A stretch of DNA of 44,350 nt, taken from NCBI GenBank assembly GCA_045531795.1, contig JAZSET010000018.1, positions 1-44,350 of the forward strand, read 5' to 3'. Numbering within the stretch: the first letter of the stretch is position 1; each line of letters starts with the position of its first letter. Below are positions 32,835 to 41,212 of this stretch, in pieces. The notes under the pieces are model-generated. The model did not search any database. It worked only from the letters and a program-made list of their open reading frames with translations, and had not been told where the DNA came from. The translations under genes and the position numbers were made by a program. This stretch comes from UBA4717 sp045531795 (GTDB lineage: Bacteria > Bacillota > Clostridia > Oscillospirales > CAG-272).

Positions 32835-33119
32835 TTAGAAAGCCAGTGCAAGCGTCACCACGGCACCTATTATACCCGTGATGCTTGTTGAAATAAGAAG
32901 AAAAAACAGAGGAGTCTTTACTTTTACATAACGGGTGCTTTTTTCATTAAAAAAGGAGCTGTTTCTTATAATTCTGTTTGCCTCGGCAATAATGTCCTTT
33001 TCGCTCATACCCGACTTGTCAATTCTCGGCTTAAGCACAAAATATGCTTCCTCAAAAACAGTATCACCGAGCCCGGCTATTTTTATCATTCTTCGCTGAC
33101 ATCCCTTTAACAAATCCAC
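32835..33119 (-). CDS. Small membrane protein of unknown function
   Basis: I do not recognise this protein of about 94 residues. A polar part of about 60 residues (GDTVFEEAYFVLKP, MSEKDIIAEANRIIR) is followed by a lysine-bounded C-terminal TM segment (about 68-92). The start is uncertain. GTG at 33119 has GGGAGA five bases upstream and is used here. ATG at 33089 has AAAGGGATG at somewhat long spacing, and the longest frame begins at 33161. The acidic helix plus one TM anchor suggests a membrane-tethered accessory factor. It is not clearly part of an operon; the AbrB-like gene lies upstream on the same strand with a terminator between them. Confidence 0.6.
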   Translation of the reverse strand: MDLLKGCQRRMIKIAGLGDTVFEEAYFVLKPRIDKSGMSEKDIIAEANRIIRNSSFFNEKSTRYVKVKTPLFFLLISTSITGIIGAVVTLALAF

Positions 33120-33193
33120 ATTTATCTCCCAAATTGTTATTTTCAAGGATATTATTGACATTCCGTGCTATTTTATTCAGATCCCCATATAAT

Positions 33194-33224
33194 AAAAAAC
33201 AAGAGCAGTCAGATACTGCTCTTG
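33194..33224 (-). terminator. Terminator after the AbrB-zinc ribbon gene
   Basis: CAAGAGCAGT / ACTGCTCTTG is a perfect 10-bp stem with a five-base loop. On the minus strand it is followed by TTTTTT. Confidence 0.85.
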
Positions 33225-33234
33225 CCTGAGTTTT

Positions 33235-33483
33235 TTAAAGTTTTGAGCTTATCTCTCTTGCGCAGGATGCACAAATGTAAGCATCGGCGATGTCAATAAG
33301 TTCTCTGTCACGTTTGCATATAACGCAAACGGGATCATCACGTCTTATTACAACTGCGTTTCCCTCAAGGGATATTTTCAGATTATCGTTTTCGCTCATA
33401 TGAAGTGCTGTTCTCATCTTTTTCGGAATTACTACTCTGCCCAGAGAATCGAGCTGTCTTATATCAATTGCTTCATTTTTCAT
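33235..33483 (-). CDS. AbrB/SpoVT-type DNA-binding protein with C-terminal zinc-finger motif
   Basis: This 82-residue transition-state-type regulator has an AbrB swapped-hairpin N-terminal domain (RQLDSLGRVVIPKKMRTALHM, about 9-29, then DNLKISLEGNAVVIRR). The tail carries two CxxC pairs (Cys53/56 and Cys71/74), a small zinc-binding module. AbrB-fold proteins of this size regulate sporulation and stationary phase genes in Clostridia and Bacillus, and SpoVT/AbrB homologues with a zinc-ribbon tail are known. AAAGGAAG precedes the start. It is divergent from spmA. Confidence 0.85.
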   Translation of the reverse strand: MKNEAIDIRQLDSLGRVVIPKKMRTALHMSENDNLKISLEGNAVVIRRDDPVCVICKRDRELIDIADAYICASCAREISSKL

Positions 33484-33633
33484 TTTTTGCTTCCTTTCAC
33501 ACCAATTTATTTACCGTAAACAGACCTGCGCCGGTTTTCGACATCATTTTACAATAATTTCCAATAATTGTCAATTAACAATTTGTTAACTCATTATGTA
33601 CTTTCTGTATCTTTACCCCGGGAGAACCTTTTT

Positions 33634-34230
33634 ATGCTTGGAAAAACCTTTTCTGTAATCTGTATTTTTTCGGTAGTATCAGCATTTATCACGGGAAACA
33701 TAACAAACCTCAGCACTGCAATACTTACAGGTGCCGCCCGTGCGGTAGAGCTGACTCTTTCGCTTCTTGGTATGATGTGTCTGTGGTGCGGTGTGATGAA
33801 TGTTTTAAAAAGTGCAGGTGCTATTGAAAAGCTCTCAAAGCTTATTTCGCCACTCTTGAAATTTCTCTTTCCGACTGCATACAAAACGGGAAACGGCATA
33901 GACGAGTGTGCCTTAAACCTTTCGGCAAATCTCCTTGGAATAGGAAACGCCGCAACCCCCTTTGCCATTTCGGCTCTTGAGAAAATGCAGCTCGACAACA
34001 AGGATAAAACCACAGCAAGCGACGATATGATAACGCTTGCCGTTATGAATGCCTCTCCCATAAGCCTTTTGCCGACCACGCTTATTGCACTCCGCGCTTC
34101 AATGAAAAGCACAAATCCGACACGCGTACTTCTTCCCATCTGGATATGCTCGACCTCAGGCTGGATTTTGTCGGTAGTACTTTCAAAAGCCTTTGCAAAA
34201 ATATCAAAAAGGTGGGAAAAACGCCGTTAG
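33634..34230 (+). CDS. spmA: Spore maturation protein A
   Basis: SpmA, with SpmB, is needed for dehydration of the spore core in endospore formers. The 198-residue membrane protein belongs to the nucleoside-recognition (Gate) family. A hydrophobic N-terminus (FSVICIFSVVSAFITG), GAARAVELTLSLLGMMCLWCG, the conserved ALNLSANLLGIGNAATPFAISALEKMQ and NASPISLLPTTLIALR motif are present. The start at 33634 has GGAGAA seven bases upstream. An earlier ATG at 33568 is not preferred. The next gene, spmB, begins one base after its stop codon. Confidence 0.92.
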   Translation: MLGKTFSVICIFSVVSAFITGNITNLSTAILTGAARAVELTLSLLGMMCLWCGVMNVLKSAGAIEKLSKLISPLLKFLFPTAYKTGNGIDECALNLSANLLGIGNAATPFAISALEKMQLDNKDKTTASDDMITLAVMNASPISLLPTTLIALRASMKSTNPTRVLLPIWICSTSGWILSVVLSKAFAKISKRWEKRR

Positions 34231-34231
34231 T

Positions 34232-34747
34232 ATGAATATCATATCAAGCCTTATTATACCGCTAATTTTGGTAGTCTGCGGCATTTTTATTCTATTTTCA
34301 AAGAAAAATCTCTTTGACTCGTTTATCGAGGGAGCTGGGTCGGGAATCAAAACGGCAGTCTCACTTTTACCCACACTCGTACTTATGTGTACCGCCGCCT
34401 CGATGTTTAGCGCATCGGGCGGCGGAAAAATACTTGCTGATATTTTATCTCCCGTTACGGGTATTTTCAGAATTCCCGACACTATTCTTCCCTTTTTAGC
34501 CGTAAGACCGATTTCGGGAAGTGCCTCAAATTCTGTGCTTTCCGAGCTTTTCAAAAATGTCGGAACTGACAGTACAGACGGCTTTGTTGCCTCGATAATA
34601 GCAGGCTCGTCAGATACTATGCTTTATATTTTCGCCGTCTATTTTTCGGCAGTCGGGGTAAAAAACACAAGATACGCCACGATAGTTGGCTTAATATCAA
34701 TGCTTGCTGTCATAATCCTCGCAAGCATTATAGCGCCTTACTTTTAG
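34232..34747 (+). CDS. spmB: Spore maturation protein B
   Basis: This 171-residue partner of SpmA has several membrane segments and the conserved family motifs FIEGAGSGIKTAVSLLPTLVLM, RPISGSASNSVLSEL and GSSDTMLYIFAVYFSAVGVK. The start ATG at 34232 is chosen because the family N-terminus is MNxIxxLIIPLI. A ribosome binding site (GGTGGGA) is present but distant, and an alternative ATG at 34193 would overlap the end of spmA. Its stop region overlaps, by four bases, the end of the convergent yfhO gene. The pair supports sporulation capacity. Confidence 0.92.
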   Translation: MNIISSLIIPLILVVCGIFILFSKKNLFDSFIEGAGSGIKTAVSLLPTLVLMCTAASMFSASGGGKILADILSPVTGIFRIPDTILPFLAVRPISGSASNSVLSELFKNVGTDSTDGFVASIIAGSSDTMLYIFAVYFSAVGVKNTRYATIVGLISMLAVIILASIIAPYF

Positions 34748-37398
34748 TCATCGCTTTTCTCTTCCACGCAGACTTGTGCCTTGCGTCTCTTTATAAACAC
34801 CGGTGCAACAATAATGATTATGCCCGTAAAGAGTCCGATAAGTCCGAGATAAAACTCTATCGGTACATACTTAACCTCAAAACTGTGAGCGCCGTCGTCG
34901 ACCATAACCCCTGTGAAGATTCCTGCAACCTCAAAAGTATCAAGCCGCGTGCCGTCTACATATACACGGATATTTTTGTCATACGGCATAGTAATCATAA
35001 ATAGATTACGACCTGCATCCGCCACGAAAGTACCCCTGAAGTGAGTTGCCGTATAGTCCTCGTCTATCTGTGAGTCGCCGGTGTGAAGCCTCTGCATTGT
35101 ATCATCAAGCATCTCATCATTTAAGGTGTAGAAATAGTTTGCAGAGTCAAAATATACATCATCCTCGTCAAGAGTCACTGTGAGGTATGCAACTTCACCC
35201 TTTTTGAAACTACCGAGACACATTACTCCGTGATTGTTGCTTGTAAAATACTTGTCAAGCTTAGTCTCGCCGTACTTTACCGTAATATCACGCCTGTAAC
35301 CGTTTGTCACAGGGAAATACGCATACATCACGCCGTCATTTTCAGCGGTGATTACAAAGCTTAACCTTGCACCCGTTTTCTTGTCACGGACATACTTTTT
35401 CATACTGCCCGAACCCTTGGAGGTGACATTTTCAAGGTTTACATCATATTTGTTGGGGGTAAACAACTCAACTCTCGTTTCACCGAGAATCTCACCACAA
35501 ATTCTGTTGTAAAGTTCAAACGGTGAGCTTGCAGCCGTAGTGTCGAAAAGTTCAAAATCAGGTGCTGCCGTATATGCAAGTGACAAGGCATAAGGATTTT
35601 CATACAGATGAACCTCATTTTCCTCATCCGTGTAAATATTGTTGTAATACGGGTCAGCAGTAACATCAGAGTCACCGAGAAGATATTTTATACCGATAAG
35701 CGAGTCGCTTACAGGTGTACCGCCCGTGTAATTTGAGTGATGTGAACGGGAGGAATATCCCATATCGCTTAAAAAGTCAATAACCTTTTTATTAAGTGTA
35801 GAGGTCGAACCTGAAATACCCTTGAGTCCTACTGCATAATTGTCGTTGACCTTTCGCATATTGTAGTTTTCGCTTCTGTAAAGAGTGGGATCGTTTTCCT
35901 CCATATATTCGGCGGTGGGTCGGTACTTTTCCATAAAGCCCGTGTAAGAATTGTGCTTTGCAAAGCCTACATCGGCTTTCATCATATATTCTGTTGCAAT
36001 ACCATTACCGTAAAGCTCCAAAAGAGTCAGGCACAAGAGTAACATCGCTCCTGCCTCTCTTTTTTTCTTATATACCTGAATTCCGACAAGTACAAGCAGA
36101 GCGCAACCGAGAGACGACCACACTACCGCCATGAGGTTTAAATACTCATACTCAAACTTCTGAATAAGGGCGCACAGAATCATAAAGGCAATAACAACAC
36201 CCCTGATTTTTTCACCGCTTATATCCTGAATCCGGACAAAGGCGTCTGCAGCTATAAGCACGATTAAAAAGATGAATATAAAACTGTATCTGAAATTAAG
36301 CCAGTTCGGGAACTGAAAGCCGTGCCACGCAAGATCTATCGTGGAGCCTGCAAAGCTTACTGCAAAAACTGATAAAAGTATTCCGTTTGAAACCTTTTTT
36401 CTCGTTTTTACCGAGGGGATTATAAAATAAAGCACCCCGAGTATAAGACAAAGCACGGAGCAGTAAATAAAGGGCATTCCCGCAGGGCGCACCGTGTCGT
36501 AGGATGCGGGAAGCATTTTTGTAAAAATGTCAATGAAATCTGTCTTCTGAGTGAACGCAAATTTAGGATTTGAAAATTCACTCTTTCCAAATCCAAGCGC
36601 ATAAGCGGCAGGTAAAAGTATGGGAGAAGCTAAAAGCGCCGACACTACCGAGTACAGCGCAAAGCGAAGTCCCGACTTTACAAAATGGTTGCTTTCAAGA
36701 AGTTCCCCACGTTCTTCACTCTCGCTTCCGAAGTAATAAGCGAAGAAATAAAGCACCGAGAAAATGCAAATCATATAACCGATATAATAGCTTGTTATAA
36801 GCGACACACCAAGACTTATGGTGTATAAAAGATATTTTTTATGGCTGATAAGCTCCTCAACACCGAGCATAACGAGAGGGAGCATATACATACAGTCAAT
36901 CCACATCGTGTTTGATGCGTTGATTATCGCATAAGACGAAAGAGCATAACAGCTTGAAAAGATAAGTGCACCAATGTCGCTTATTTTCCTTGTGCGCCTG
37001 ATATAATAGTTGGCAGTAAGACCGCAGAGTCCGCACTTTAATATGAGCATTGTAAAAAGTGCTTCCTGTATTGCCGTTTTCGGGAACAGCGCCACAAGAA
37101 ACGAGAGGGGACTTGCGAGATAATATGCAAATATTCCGAGAAATTCCCCCGAAAGCGCCCTCTCAAAAGAGTAAAAAATGCTTGAGTCTCCGACTATGGC
37201 ATCACGGAGTGCTTCGAAGAAGTAGACATACTGACCGTTAAGGTCAAGTACAAGTACCGTTCCGTTGCCAAACGGATATATAAGCATTGCCACATACATC
37301 AGAGCAAGTAAAAATGCAGGGACAATAAATGACAAAAGTCCGAAAGAGGGGACTAAAGTTTTCTCAGGCGTTAATTCTTCAAGTTCTTTCTCGTTCAT
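34744..37398 (-). CDS. YfhO-family multi-spanning membrane protein (probable GT-C fold)
   Basis: This 884-residue protein belongs to the YfhO family, which resembles GT-C glycosyltransferases. In Bacillus/Listeria this protein class adds glycosyl groups to teichoic acid-type polymers. The N-terminal half has about twelve membrane segments (about 20-470), with early motifs DLNGQYVYFFEAL and SCYALSSYAIINASNTMWIDCMYMLPL. The large extracytoplasmic C-terminal domain (about 480-860) carries YLPVT-like beta-rich sequence, and a final TM plus basic tail ends the protein. The donor and polymer are unknown. Its ATG overlaps the stop of the DUF951 gene (ATGA), so the two are coupled. Confidence 0.85.
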   Translation of the reverse strand: MNEKELEELTPEKTLVPSFGLLSFIVPAFLLALMYVAMLIYPFGNGTVLVLDLNGQYVYFFEALRDAIVGDSSIFYSFERALSGEFLGIFAYYLASPLSFLVALFPKTAIQEALFTMLILKCGLCGLTANYYIRRTRKISDIGALIFSSCYALSSYAIINASNTMWIDCMYMLPLVMLGVEELISHKKYLLYTISLGVSLITSYYIGYMICIFSVLYFFAYYFGSESEERGELLESNHFVKSGLRFALYSVVSALLASPILLPAAYALGFGKSEFSNPKFAFTQKTDFIDIFTKMLPASYDTVRPAGMPFIYCSVLCLILGVLYFIIPSVKTRKKVSNGILLSVFAVSFAGSTIDLAWHGFQFPNWLNFRYSFIFIFLIVLIAADAFVRIQDISGEKIRGVVIAFMILCALIQKFEYEYLNLMAVVWSSLGCALLVLVGIQVYKKKREAGAMLLLCLTLLELYGNGIATEYMMKADVGFAKHNSYTGFMEKYRPTAEYMEENDPTLYRSENYNMRKVNDNYAVGLKGISGSTSTLNKKVIDFLSDMGYSSRSHHSNYTGGTPVSDSLIGIKYLLGDSDVTADPYYNNIYTDEENEVHLYENPYALSLAYTAAPDFELFDTTAASSPFELYNRICGEILGETRVELFTPNKYDVNLENVTSKGSGSMKKYVRDKKTGARLSFVITAENDGVMYAYFPVTNGYRRDITVKYGETKLDKYFTSNNHGVMCLGSFKKGEVAYLTVTLDEDDVYFDSANYFYTLNDEMLDDTMQRLHTGDSQIDEDYTATHFRGTFVADAGRNLFMITMPYDKNIRVYVDGTRLDTFEVAGIFTGVMVDDGAHSFEVKYVPIEFYLGLIGLFTGIIIIVAPVFIKRRKAQVCVEEKSDD

Positions 37399-37601
37399 AA
37401 GGTCTCCTCTTCTGCAGAAATAACTCGCTTAATATTTTTTTCAAGCTTGATTCGTGCAACAGTAACGTCGCGCTCACATTTTTCGCATTTTATGCGGATA
37501 TCCGAGCCAACACGCAACACTTTCATAGTATTAGCACCACAAGGGTGAGGCTTTTTCATTTCAAGCAAATCGCCCACTGCAAGTTTTATAATTTTAGCCA
37601 T
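37395..37601 (-). CDS. DUF951 family small protein
   Basis: This 68-residue protein matches the DUF951 pattern: LAVGDLLEMKKPHPCGANTMKVLRVGSDIRIKCEKCERDVTVAR. A PHPCG motif and CxxC (CEKC) form a probable metal site. Function is unknown; homologues are widespread in Firmicutes and usually near replication or ribosomal genes. The stop codon overlaps the start of the YfhO gene by four bases. AAGGAA lies upstream of the start. Confidence 0.85.
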   Translation of the reverse strand: MAKIIKLAVGDLLEMKKPHPCGANTMKVLRVGSDIRIKCEKCERDVTVARIKLEKNIKRVISAEEETL

Positions 37602-37730
37602 AGTATTTTTCCTTGTAAGTAAAATATTATCCGGGTTATATTATTGCCTTTTATTGGGTATGCTGATTCCACACAAACTAATTTTGGTTTGTTGTGTGCA
37701 TATAACATACCTCAAACATTTTTCTCCTTT

Positions 37731-38138
37731 TTATGGTGTTTGAGAGTCAACTCTTGAAAAATTAAAGACGGTTCCATTAGGCAAATAACGCCACGTGGAA
37801 TTTGTAAATTCCACTTTTATTGCATCTTGATTTTTCCAAAAAATTTCTCCACTAATCGGATTCTCTTGAGCATCAGTTGCATAAAATTCTATTTTATCTT
37901 TGGATAAAGGTTTTCCAACTCCGTCATCAATTCCAGTTAATCTTACAATATCAATTGCTATATCAAATTTTTCATCAATTTGAGTTATTATCACTGTGCT
38001 TTCGTCATTTGATATGTATTTTCCTTCAAAAGCAATTTCGTTATCATCATAGATACTAACATCGTTACTTTTATTAGCACACGAAACCAATATCGTCATA
38101 ATTATTACACAAGCAATTATTAGCCTGCCTTTTTTCAT
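37731..38138 (-). CDS. Hypothetical lipoprotein
   Basis: This 135-residue protein is predicted to be exported and lipid-modified: MKKGRLIIACVIIMTILVSC gives a lipobox LVSC with Cys20. The mature part (about 115 residues) is rich in Asp, Ile and Lys (beta-type) and resembles no family I know. AAAAAGGAGA is just upstream. It lies 46 bases after the MBL-fold gene, on the same strand and with the same AT-rich composition, so it may be the last gene of the accessory operon. A recognised terminator follows only weakly (CACACAA...TTGTGTG at about 37671-37700). Confidence 0.6.
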   Translation of the reverse strand: MKKGRLIIACVIIMTILVSCANKSNDVSIYDDNEIAFEGKYISNDESTVIITQIDEKFDIAIDIVRLTGIDDGVGKPLSKDKIEFYATDAQENPISGEIFWKNQDAIKVEFTNSTWRYLPNGTVFNFSRVDSQTP

Positions 38139-38184
38139 CTACCATTCTCCTTTTTGTAGGTTATTTCATGATATAATCGCAAAA

Positions 38185-39366
38185 TCATATACTACGATTT
38201 TTACAATCATATATTATTTCAATATTGTCATATTTTGAAAACCACTCAGGATTTTCTGTATGAATCGGTATTATTGCTTTTGGTAATACTCCTTTAATAA
38301 GATTATCCAGTGCCACTACATCGGCATGGCCACTTGTGTGAAGAATATGAACTTTAACCCCTCTTGATATCATAAAGTCAAGGAACTCCTGCATCTCAGG
38401 CTGCTCCATATAGCCTTTCCACATACCATAAAACAGAACACCATTTTCAAAACTGACAAGGTCATTAAGTTTTGAAAGATAGTTCTTCATCGATTGCCTT
38501 ATACACATCAAAAACGGCTTTTTGGAAATTTCATATTTACCGATTTTTACATTATTAAACGCCTGTAATCGTTTATATTGTTTGTCTCCGCCCGTCATAA
38601 AAACTCTTGCCTTTTCTGAAAGAACCCCACAAGATTTTGCAATTTGGGCTGTATAAGTATCTTGCAATAAAACTCTGTCGGTTTTATCTGCTATATTTTG
38701 GGCTGTTATTAGTCTGTCGATATTTTGTGCAGACATCATTATAAAAGCAGGACTGCTTTTATCTTTGATATAATCAACGGCAATTTGTTCGAGCAATTCT
38801 TCCTCAATGTTTGCTCGATTATTACGAGCAAGAGTTGTCCCTTCTATGATTAAAGCATCTACCATAGGTATATCAGTTAAGAGGCTGTCAAAATCAAGTC
38901 TTCCGTTGGCTCGAAAATCTCCTGTGTAAAGAACTTTTTTACCCGCATTTTCAATAAGGAACATATAACTGTCAAATGCTGAATGGTCACACAAGAAAGG
39001 TGTTATTGCAAAATCGCCGATAACTATTTTTTCTTTGTGGTATATATACTGTGGTTGAAAAGACAACTTTTTTTCACGGTAGTCTGCTGCTGCGGAGATT
39101 ATTCCATATGCTTTTTCGCCCATATATACAGGAATACCATCAAGTAAATTTTCAGTCAAACCTATATGGTCAGCGTGATAATGTGAAATGAAGACTGCAT
39201 CACAATTAGTAACACCACAAAAAAGACCATCTATCTGTGGGATTTCAACCTTTTCGTTTTCTATAAGATTTATCCCAATATCAAAAAATAGTCTTGTTTT
39301 GTCGTCAGAGATTTCAATAATTGAACCTCCGATTTGATTTTGACCACGTAAAATATTTATTCTCAT
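38185..39366 (-). CDS. RNase J-like beta-CASP metallo-beta-lactamase fold hydrolase (accessory operon)
   Basis: This 393-residue metallohydrolase has a metallo-beta-lactamase N-terminal half with HxHxDH at 62-67 (SHYHADHIG), His128 (CDHSAFDSY) and Asp150 (YTGDFR). Further on are a central beta-CASP-like insertion and the C-terminal motifs HTSGHAD (343-349) and IPIHTENP (His369). This arrangement corresponds to HVSGHA and MPIHGE of RNase J. All metal ligands look intact, so the enzyme should be active, most likely on RNA or a phosphodiester substrate. It is about 160 residues shorter than the housekeeping RNase J. The start ATG overlaps the stop of the upstream gene (ATGA); the longer frame to 39420 was rejected. 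The specific substrate cannot be deduced. Confidence 0.85.
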   Translation of the reverse strand: MRINILRGQNQIGGSIIEISDDKTRLFFDIGINLIENEKVEIPQIDGLFCGVTNCDAVFISHYHADHIGLTENLLDGIPVYMGEKAYGIISAAADYREKKLSFQPQYIYHKEKIVIGDFAITPFLCDHSAFDSYMFLIENAGKKVLYTGDFRANGRLDFDSLLTDIPMVDALIIEGTTLARNNRANIEEELLEQIAVDYIKDKSSPAFIMMSAQNIDRLITAQNIADKTDRVLLQDTYTAQIAKSCGVLSEKARVFMTGGDKQYKRLQAFNNVKIGKYEISKKPFLMCIRQSMKNYLSKLNDLVSFENGVLFYGMWKGYMEQPEMQEFLDFMISRGVKVHILHTSGHADVVALDNLIKGVLPKAIIPIHTENPEWFSKYDNIEIIYDCKNRSI

Positions 39367-39620
39367 TCGTCTTCCTGCTTTATATCGTACTTCTTTTCTG
39401 CCGATAGCCAAGCATGACACGTTGCACAGTATTCTTTTCCTTCAAAACTGTGTAGGCCACCTTTTTTACCACATTTATCACAAAAACCATACCAAGTGCT
39501 TGACAAAGATTCTGAAATATATTTTTTTCGGGGTGATGAAAAAAGCCTTAACACGACAGAAACTATCATTTTGATGATTTCAAAAATTCCAATCAAAAAT
39601 AACCATATCTTAATCATCAT
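39363..39620 (-). CDS. Small protein with N-terminal membrane segment and zinc ribbon
   Basis: This 85-residue protein has a hydrophobic N-terminal TM segment (about 4-27), a basic stretch (SPRKKY) and a zinc-ribbon with CDKCG (47-51) and CATC (65-68). It would place the zinc finger in the cytosol next to the membrane. No family is recognised. It overlaps both neighbours by four bases (ATGA at 39617-39620 with the 2TM gene, and at 39363-39366 with the hydrolase), so all three are translationally coupled. Confidence 0.7.
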   Translation of the reverse strand: MMIKIWLFLIGIFEIIKMIVSVVLRLFSSPRKKYISESLSSTWYGFCDKCGKKGGLHSFEGKEYCATCHAWLSAEKKYDIKQEDE

Positions 39621-40252
39621 CTGTTATACTCTGTCACAAAAGAAAGTAATACACAATCTATAATTTCAACCAACTGATTAGCATGATTTGCGGTGTTAGG
39701 AGTTTCTTTAAACTTGATTTTTATGCCGTTGGCACTAACTTCACATTTATCAACAATCTCATAAATAGAGATTCTATTGCTAACGCAAAGAACCATCTTG
39801 CTTTTCTTTTCCTTGAACACATCATCCGAACCACCCAAGCCTACAAAAACGGTTTTTGAAAATGAAACTTCAAGTTCCGAATTACTAACATAATCGAAAA
39901 ACTTATGATATGCACCGGGTGAATTGTCATTGATTGCACTAAGTTTAGAAGCAATGAAATATTTATGTTTTCCATCATTTTGTTTTTGAATTAATGGAGT
40001 GTATTTTAATGCTAATGCTTCCATACCTTTATCAAATACTTCATCAAAATTTTGGGGTTCTTTGACCACAAGATGCTTTATGGCAATAAACAAAACAAAT
40101 ACAACTGCTATTGTTCCTGAGATATCTTTAATAGCTGAAATAACATTTGCAGTATTAACACCATTTACAAACACTTCAATAACTGCGGCAATAACAGATA
40201 TAATACCAAAAACACCGCCCCATAACGTTTCATTATCTATTTTTTTTAACAT
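39617..40252 (-). CDS. Two-TM protein with C-terminal soluble domain (unknown)
   Basis: This 211-residue protein has two TM segments (about 11-30 and 45-62). A soluble domain of about 140 residues follows, with ISKxx-like beta strands (MVLCVSNRISIYEI, VSANGIKIKFKE) and an alpha-helical end. This N-terminal 2TM plus cytosolic-domain layout recalls membrane effectors or sensors in defence operons, such as the CBASS effector Cap15. I see no diagnostic motif, and no CD-NTase is nearby, so this is resemblance only. It starts three bases after the nuclease gene, with GGAGGAG inside that gene's end as the ribosome binding site, and overlaps the zinc-ribbon gene. Confidence 0.65.
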   Translation of the reverse strand: MLKKIDNETLWGGVFGIISVIAAVIEVFVNGVNTANVISAIKDISGTIAVVFVLFIAIKHLVVKEPQNFDEVFDKGMEALALKYTPLIQKQNDGKHKYFIASKLSAINDNSPGAYHKFFDYVSNSELEVSFSKTVFVGLGGSDDVFKEKKSKMVLCVSNRISIYEIVDKCEVSANGIKIKFKETPNTANHANQLVEIIDCVLLSFVTEYNR

Positions 40253-40255
40253 AGA

Positions 40256-40936
40256 CTACTCCTCCACAACATATTTTTTGTTTTCCATTTTAATAAACAA
40301 TGGTTTGCAATTTAAAACTTTTATTAACTTCTTCAACTTCGGTCTATCTTCAAACATTTCATAATAAGGAACACTTCCCGTAAAAACAAAAGGATTTGCT
40401 TCGATTCTTGTTTCTTGTGGCAAATTAAAATCTTGGATCAACTTTTTTATGTCAACTGTTTTTAAGTATGTATATCCTTCAATTACACATCGAAGCATTG
40501 TTTCTTCGCTGTCAGGTTTTTTTAGTTCCAGAATTCTTAATATAGTGGCATCGTAAGAGAGCAAATCGATTTTTCCTACTTTGTCAGAGGCTTTGTTTTT
40601 TAGAGGAGTCTGATAGTCTAATACTTTACCGAGGCCTTTTATAATTGACTGATTAAACATCTTCATTGCAATTATTTCTTCATCACGGTTGCTTTTGGTA
40701 TTTTTTATTACACCATTATGAGTTTTTGAAAAATAGCCTTTTTCCCTAGTTATAGTTGGTATATTATTTAACAGTTCCAAATTATCAAGTAACCACTCGC
40801 AAACGACTTCGGTATAATATTCGTTGGTATCAGATGTTTTCCCTCTGTAATTTATAAAATCGGATTTATAGAATAATGGCATATTTACTTTTGCAACATT
40901 GATTTTATTAACGATTTGCTCTTTTGTATATCTCAT
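40256..40936 (-). CDS. PD-(D/E)XK nuclease-like protein
   Basis: This 226-residue protein, first in the accessory operon, has a restriction-endonuclease-like core. Asp124 in VGKIDLLSYD and Glu137-Leu-Lys139 in RILELKKP form the D...ELK pair. ETMLRCVIEGYTYLK follows in the position of the conserved helix of this superfamily. The motif gives a two-metal phosphodiesterase site. Whether it cleaves DNA or RNA, or has been recruited as a binding module, is unknown. The start at 40936 is preferred over 40975 because AGGCGGTG precedes it. Strong AT richness and the divergent gene content separate it from the flanks. Confidence 0.75.
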   Translation of the reverse strand: MRYTKEQIVNKINVAKVNMPLFYKSDFINYRGKTSDTNEYYTEVVCEWLLDNLELLNNIPTITREKGYFSKTHNGVIKNTKSNRDEEIIAMKMFNQSIIKGLGKVLDYQTPLKNKASDKVGKIDLLSYDATILRILELKKPDSEETMLRCVIEGYTYLKTVDIKKLIQDFNLPQETRIEANPFVFTGSVPYYEMFEDRPKLKKLIKVLNCKPLFIKMENKKYVVEE

Positions 40937-41033
40937 TGCATCACCGCCTTTGATAATAACCATTAGACCAAGCAAAAAATTCAGGTGCTTTTAATACATA
41001 TGTTTTAATACAACACCAATACTTTACTTACTG

Positions 41034-41062
41034 ATTATACCACAACATCCAATAAATTGCAA
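41034..41062 (-). promoter_or_regulatory. Promoter of the accessory nuclease/MBL operon
   Basis: On the minus strand TTGCAA (41057-41062) and TATAAT (41034-41039) are 17 bp apart, with TGG before the -10. The first start codon is about 90 bp downstream. A separate promoter faces the other way at 41142. Confidence 0.7.
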
Positions 41063-41141
41063 TAGAGTCACCATGTGCTTATTCCCTTATTTCTTAATCT
41101 GTCTGCAAATTTAATTTTACAAATACTTCATAAAAAAATTG

Positions 41142-41170
41142 TTGTCAAAGTTAAGGATTTGTGGTATTAT
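41142..41170 (+). promoter_or_regulatory. Promoter of the small acidic membrane protein gene
   Basis: TTGTCA (41142-41147) and TATTAT (41165-41170) are 17 bp apart, with a TGG extended -10. The start codon follows 43 bp later. Confidence 0.7.
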
Positions 41171-41212
41171 TGTAATAGAGAAACAGTTTTTTATTCACAA
41201 ACGGAGGTAGCT

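Noticed and set aside
39617..40252. CBASS effector Cap15
   Set aside because: The 2TM-plus-domain layout is similar, but no CD-NTase or other CBASS gene is next to it and no diagnostic motif is visible.
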